Shown piece by piece: positions 7,490-8,107 of a stretch of DNA of 8,107 nucleotides. The notes below the pieces were generated by a model. The model searched no databases. It was not told the DNA's origin and worked only from the letters and a program-made list of their open reading frames with translations. The DNA comes from an uncultured Prevotellaceae bacterium (GTDB lineage: Bacteria; Bacteroidota; Bacteroidia; Bacteroidales; Bacteroidaceae). The first letter of the stretch is position 1, and each line of letters opens with the position of its first letter. Made by a program: the position numbers and the translations under genes. The stretch is from contig CACYKX010000150.1 of the NCBI GenBank assembly GCA_902775075.1, positions 1 to 8,107 of the forward strand. Direction: 5' to 3'.

Positions 7490-8107
7490 ATGGAACTTAA
7501 AGATATAAAATCTGTATATTTTATCGGTGCAGGTGGCATCGGAATGAGTGCTATAGCCCGTTACTTCATTCATAAAGGAATGGTTGTAGCTGGATATGAC
7601 AAGACTCCAACTGATCTAACACGCCAGTTGGAAAAAGAGGGTATGTTGATTCATTATGAGGAGAACCTTGAAGAAATTCCTCATGTATGCAAAGAACAGA
7701 AATCTACATTAGTAGTTTACACTCCTGCAATACCAGCAACACATATCGAACTGAAGTATTTTCAGGAGAATGGATTCGAAGTTCAGAAAAGAGCCCAAGT
7801 GCTGGGTATCCTAACAAGAACTCATAAGGGATTATGCTTCGCAGGAACTCATGGCAAGACAACAACTTCTACTATGTGTGCACATATCATGCACCAAAGT
7901 CAGAAAGACTGTAATGCTTTCTTGGGAGGTATTTCCAAGAATTATGGAACAAACTATATTTTGTCAGACAAGAGCGACTACGTTGTTATCGAGGCTGATG
8001 AATTCGACCGTTCCTTCCACTGGCTACGCCCTTGGATGAGTGTAATTACTGCTACAGATCCAGATCATCTAGACATCTATGGCACAAAAGAGGCATACTT
8101 GGATAGT
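7490..8107 (+). CDS. murC: UDP-MurNAc:L-alanine ligase, 3'-truncated by the window
   Basis: This cytoplasmic Mur ligase adds the first stem-peptide residue, L-Ala, to UDP-MurNAc. The first 206 codons are present and the frame is open to the last base; MurC proteins usually have about 450-490 residues. The N-terminal Rossmann domain opens with YFIGAGGIGMSAIA, with G13-A-G-G-I-G the UDP-MurNAc-binding loop. VVYTPAIP closes that domain. The ATP loop GTHGKTT is at residues 119-125, with His in place of the Asn seen in MurD and MurE, which is diagnostic for MurC. EADEFDRSF (residues 168-176) and DPDHLDIYG (190-198) are further family motifs; many relatives have a slightly different sequence before DHLD. 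The start at 7490 is 11 bases after murG with no strong Shine-Dalgarno site and places the GAGGIG loop at the expected position. In related clusters ftsQ, ftsA and ftsZ would follow. Confidence 0.95.
   Translation, partial: MELKDIKSVYFIGAGGIGMSAIARYFIHKGMVVAGYDKTPTDLTRQLEKEGMLIHYEENLEEIPHVCKEQKSTLVVYTPAIPATHIELKYFQENGFEVQKRAQVLGILTRTHKGLCFAGTHGKTTTSTMCAHIMHQSQKDCNAFLGGISKNYGTNYILSDKSDYVVIEADEFDRSFHWLRPWMSVITATDPDHLDIYGTKEAYLDS

Noticed and set aside
7851..8039. 62-codon + strand frame inside murC
   Set aside because: It overlaps the MurC ATP loop and EADEFD motif in another frame and has no independent support.
1..8107. A novel multi-gene system in this window
   Set aside because: All seven genes match known peptidoglycan synthesis and division families with their key motifs, in a recognised dcw order; no gene is left unexplained.

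Overview
The window is a stretch of a division and cell wall (dcw) gene cluster. Seven genes lie head to tail on the + strand with almost no space between them: the 3' part of ftsI (penicillin-binding protein 3 type), then murE, mraY, murD, ftsW, murG and the 5' part of murC. All five internal genes are intact and of full family length. I see no mobile element, tRNA, rRNA, CRISPR array or foreign-looking gene.

The DNA is AT-rich (about 40% GC by eye, not counted). Several features point to Bacteroidales, most likely a Prevotella/Segatella-like member. FtsI ends in a PASTA domain, and murF is missing between murE and mraY. MraY has a long extramembrane insert and an HDN triad where HHH is usual. 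FtsW carries lineage-type versions of the SEDS motifs (RDFLSQAFSDFIYA, PLPLISKGG). Start codons are preceded by A-rich sequence rather than strong Shine-Dalgarno sites, and the one sizeable intergenic gap has a TAnnTTTG-type -7 element. The genus assignment is inference.

Layout: 1-897 ftsI C-terminal part; 915-2375 murE; 2394-3665 mraY; 3671-5002 murD; 5017-6285 ftsW; 6286-6365 an 80-base gap with a candidate promoter and a repeated AT palindrome; 6366-7478 murG; 7490-8107 murC start. All other gaps are 5-18 bases, which suggests one operon with a possible internal promoter before murG.

Together the genes make lipid II and use it at the division site. In the cytoplasm MurC, MurD and MurE (three related Mur ligases, each with a visible nucleotide-binding loop) add L-Ala, D-Glu and, as the DNPR motif predicts, meso-diaminopimelate to UDP-MurNAc. 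MurF, expected elsewhere in the genome, would add D-Ala-D-Ala. MraY moves the product to undecaprenyl phosphate (lipid I) and MurG adds GlcNAc (lipid II). FtsW polymerises the flipped lipid II and its partner FtsI cross-links the strands. This is a conserved housekeeping locus. I found no undescribed system, and the findings below are lineage-specific variations and one regulatory candidate.
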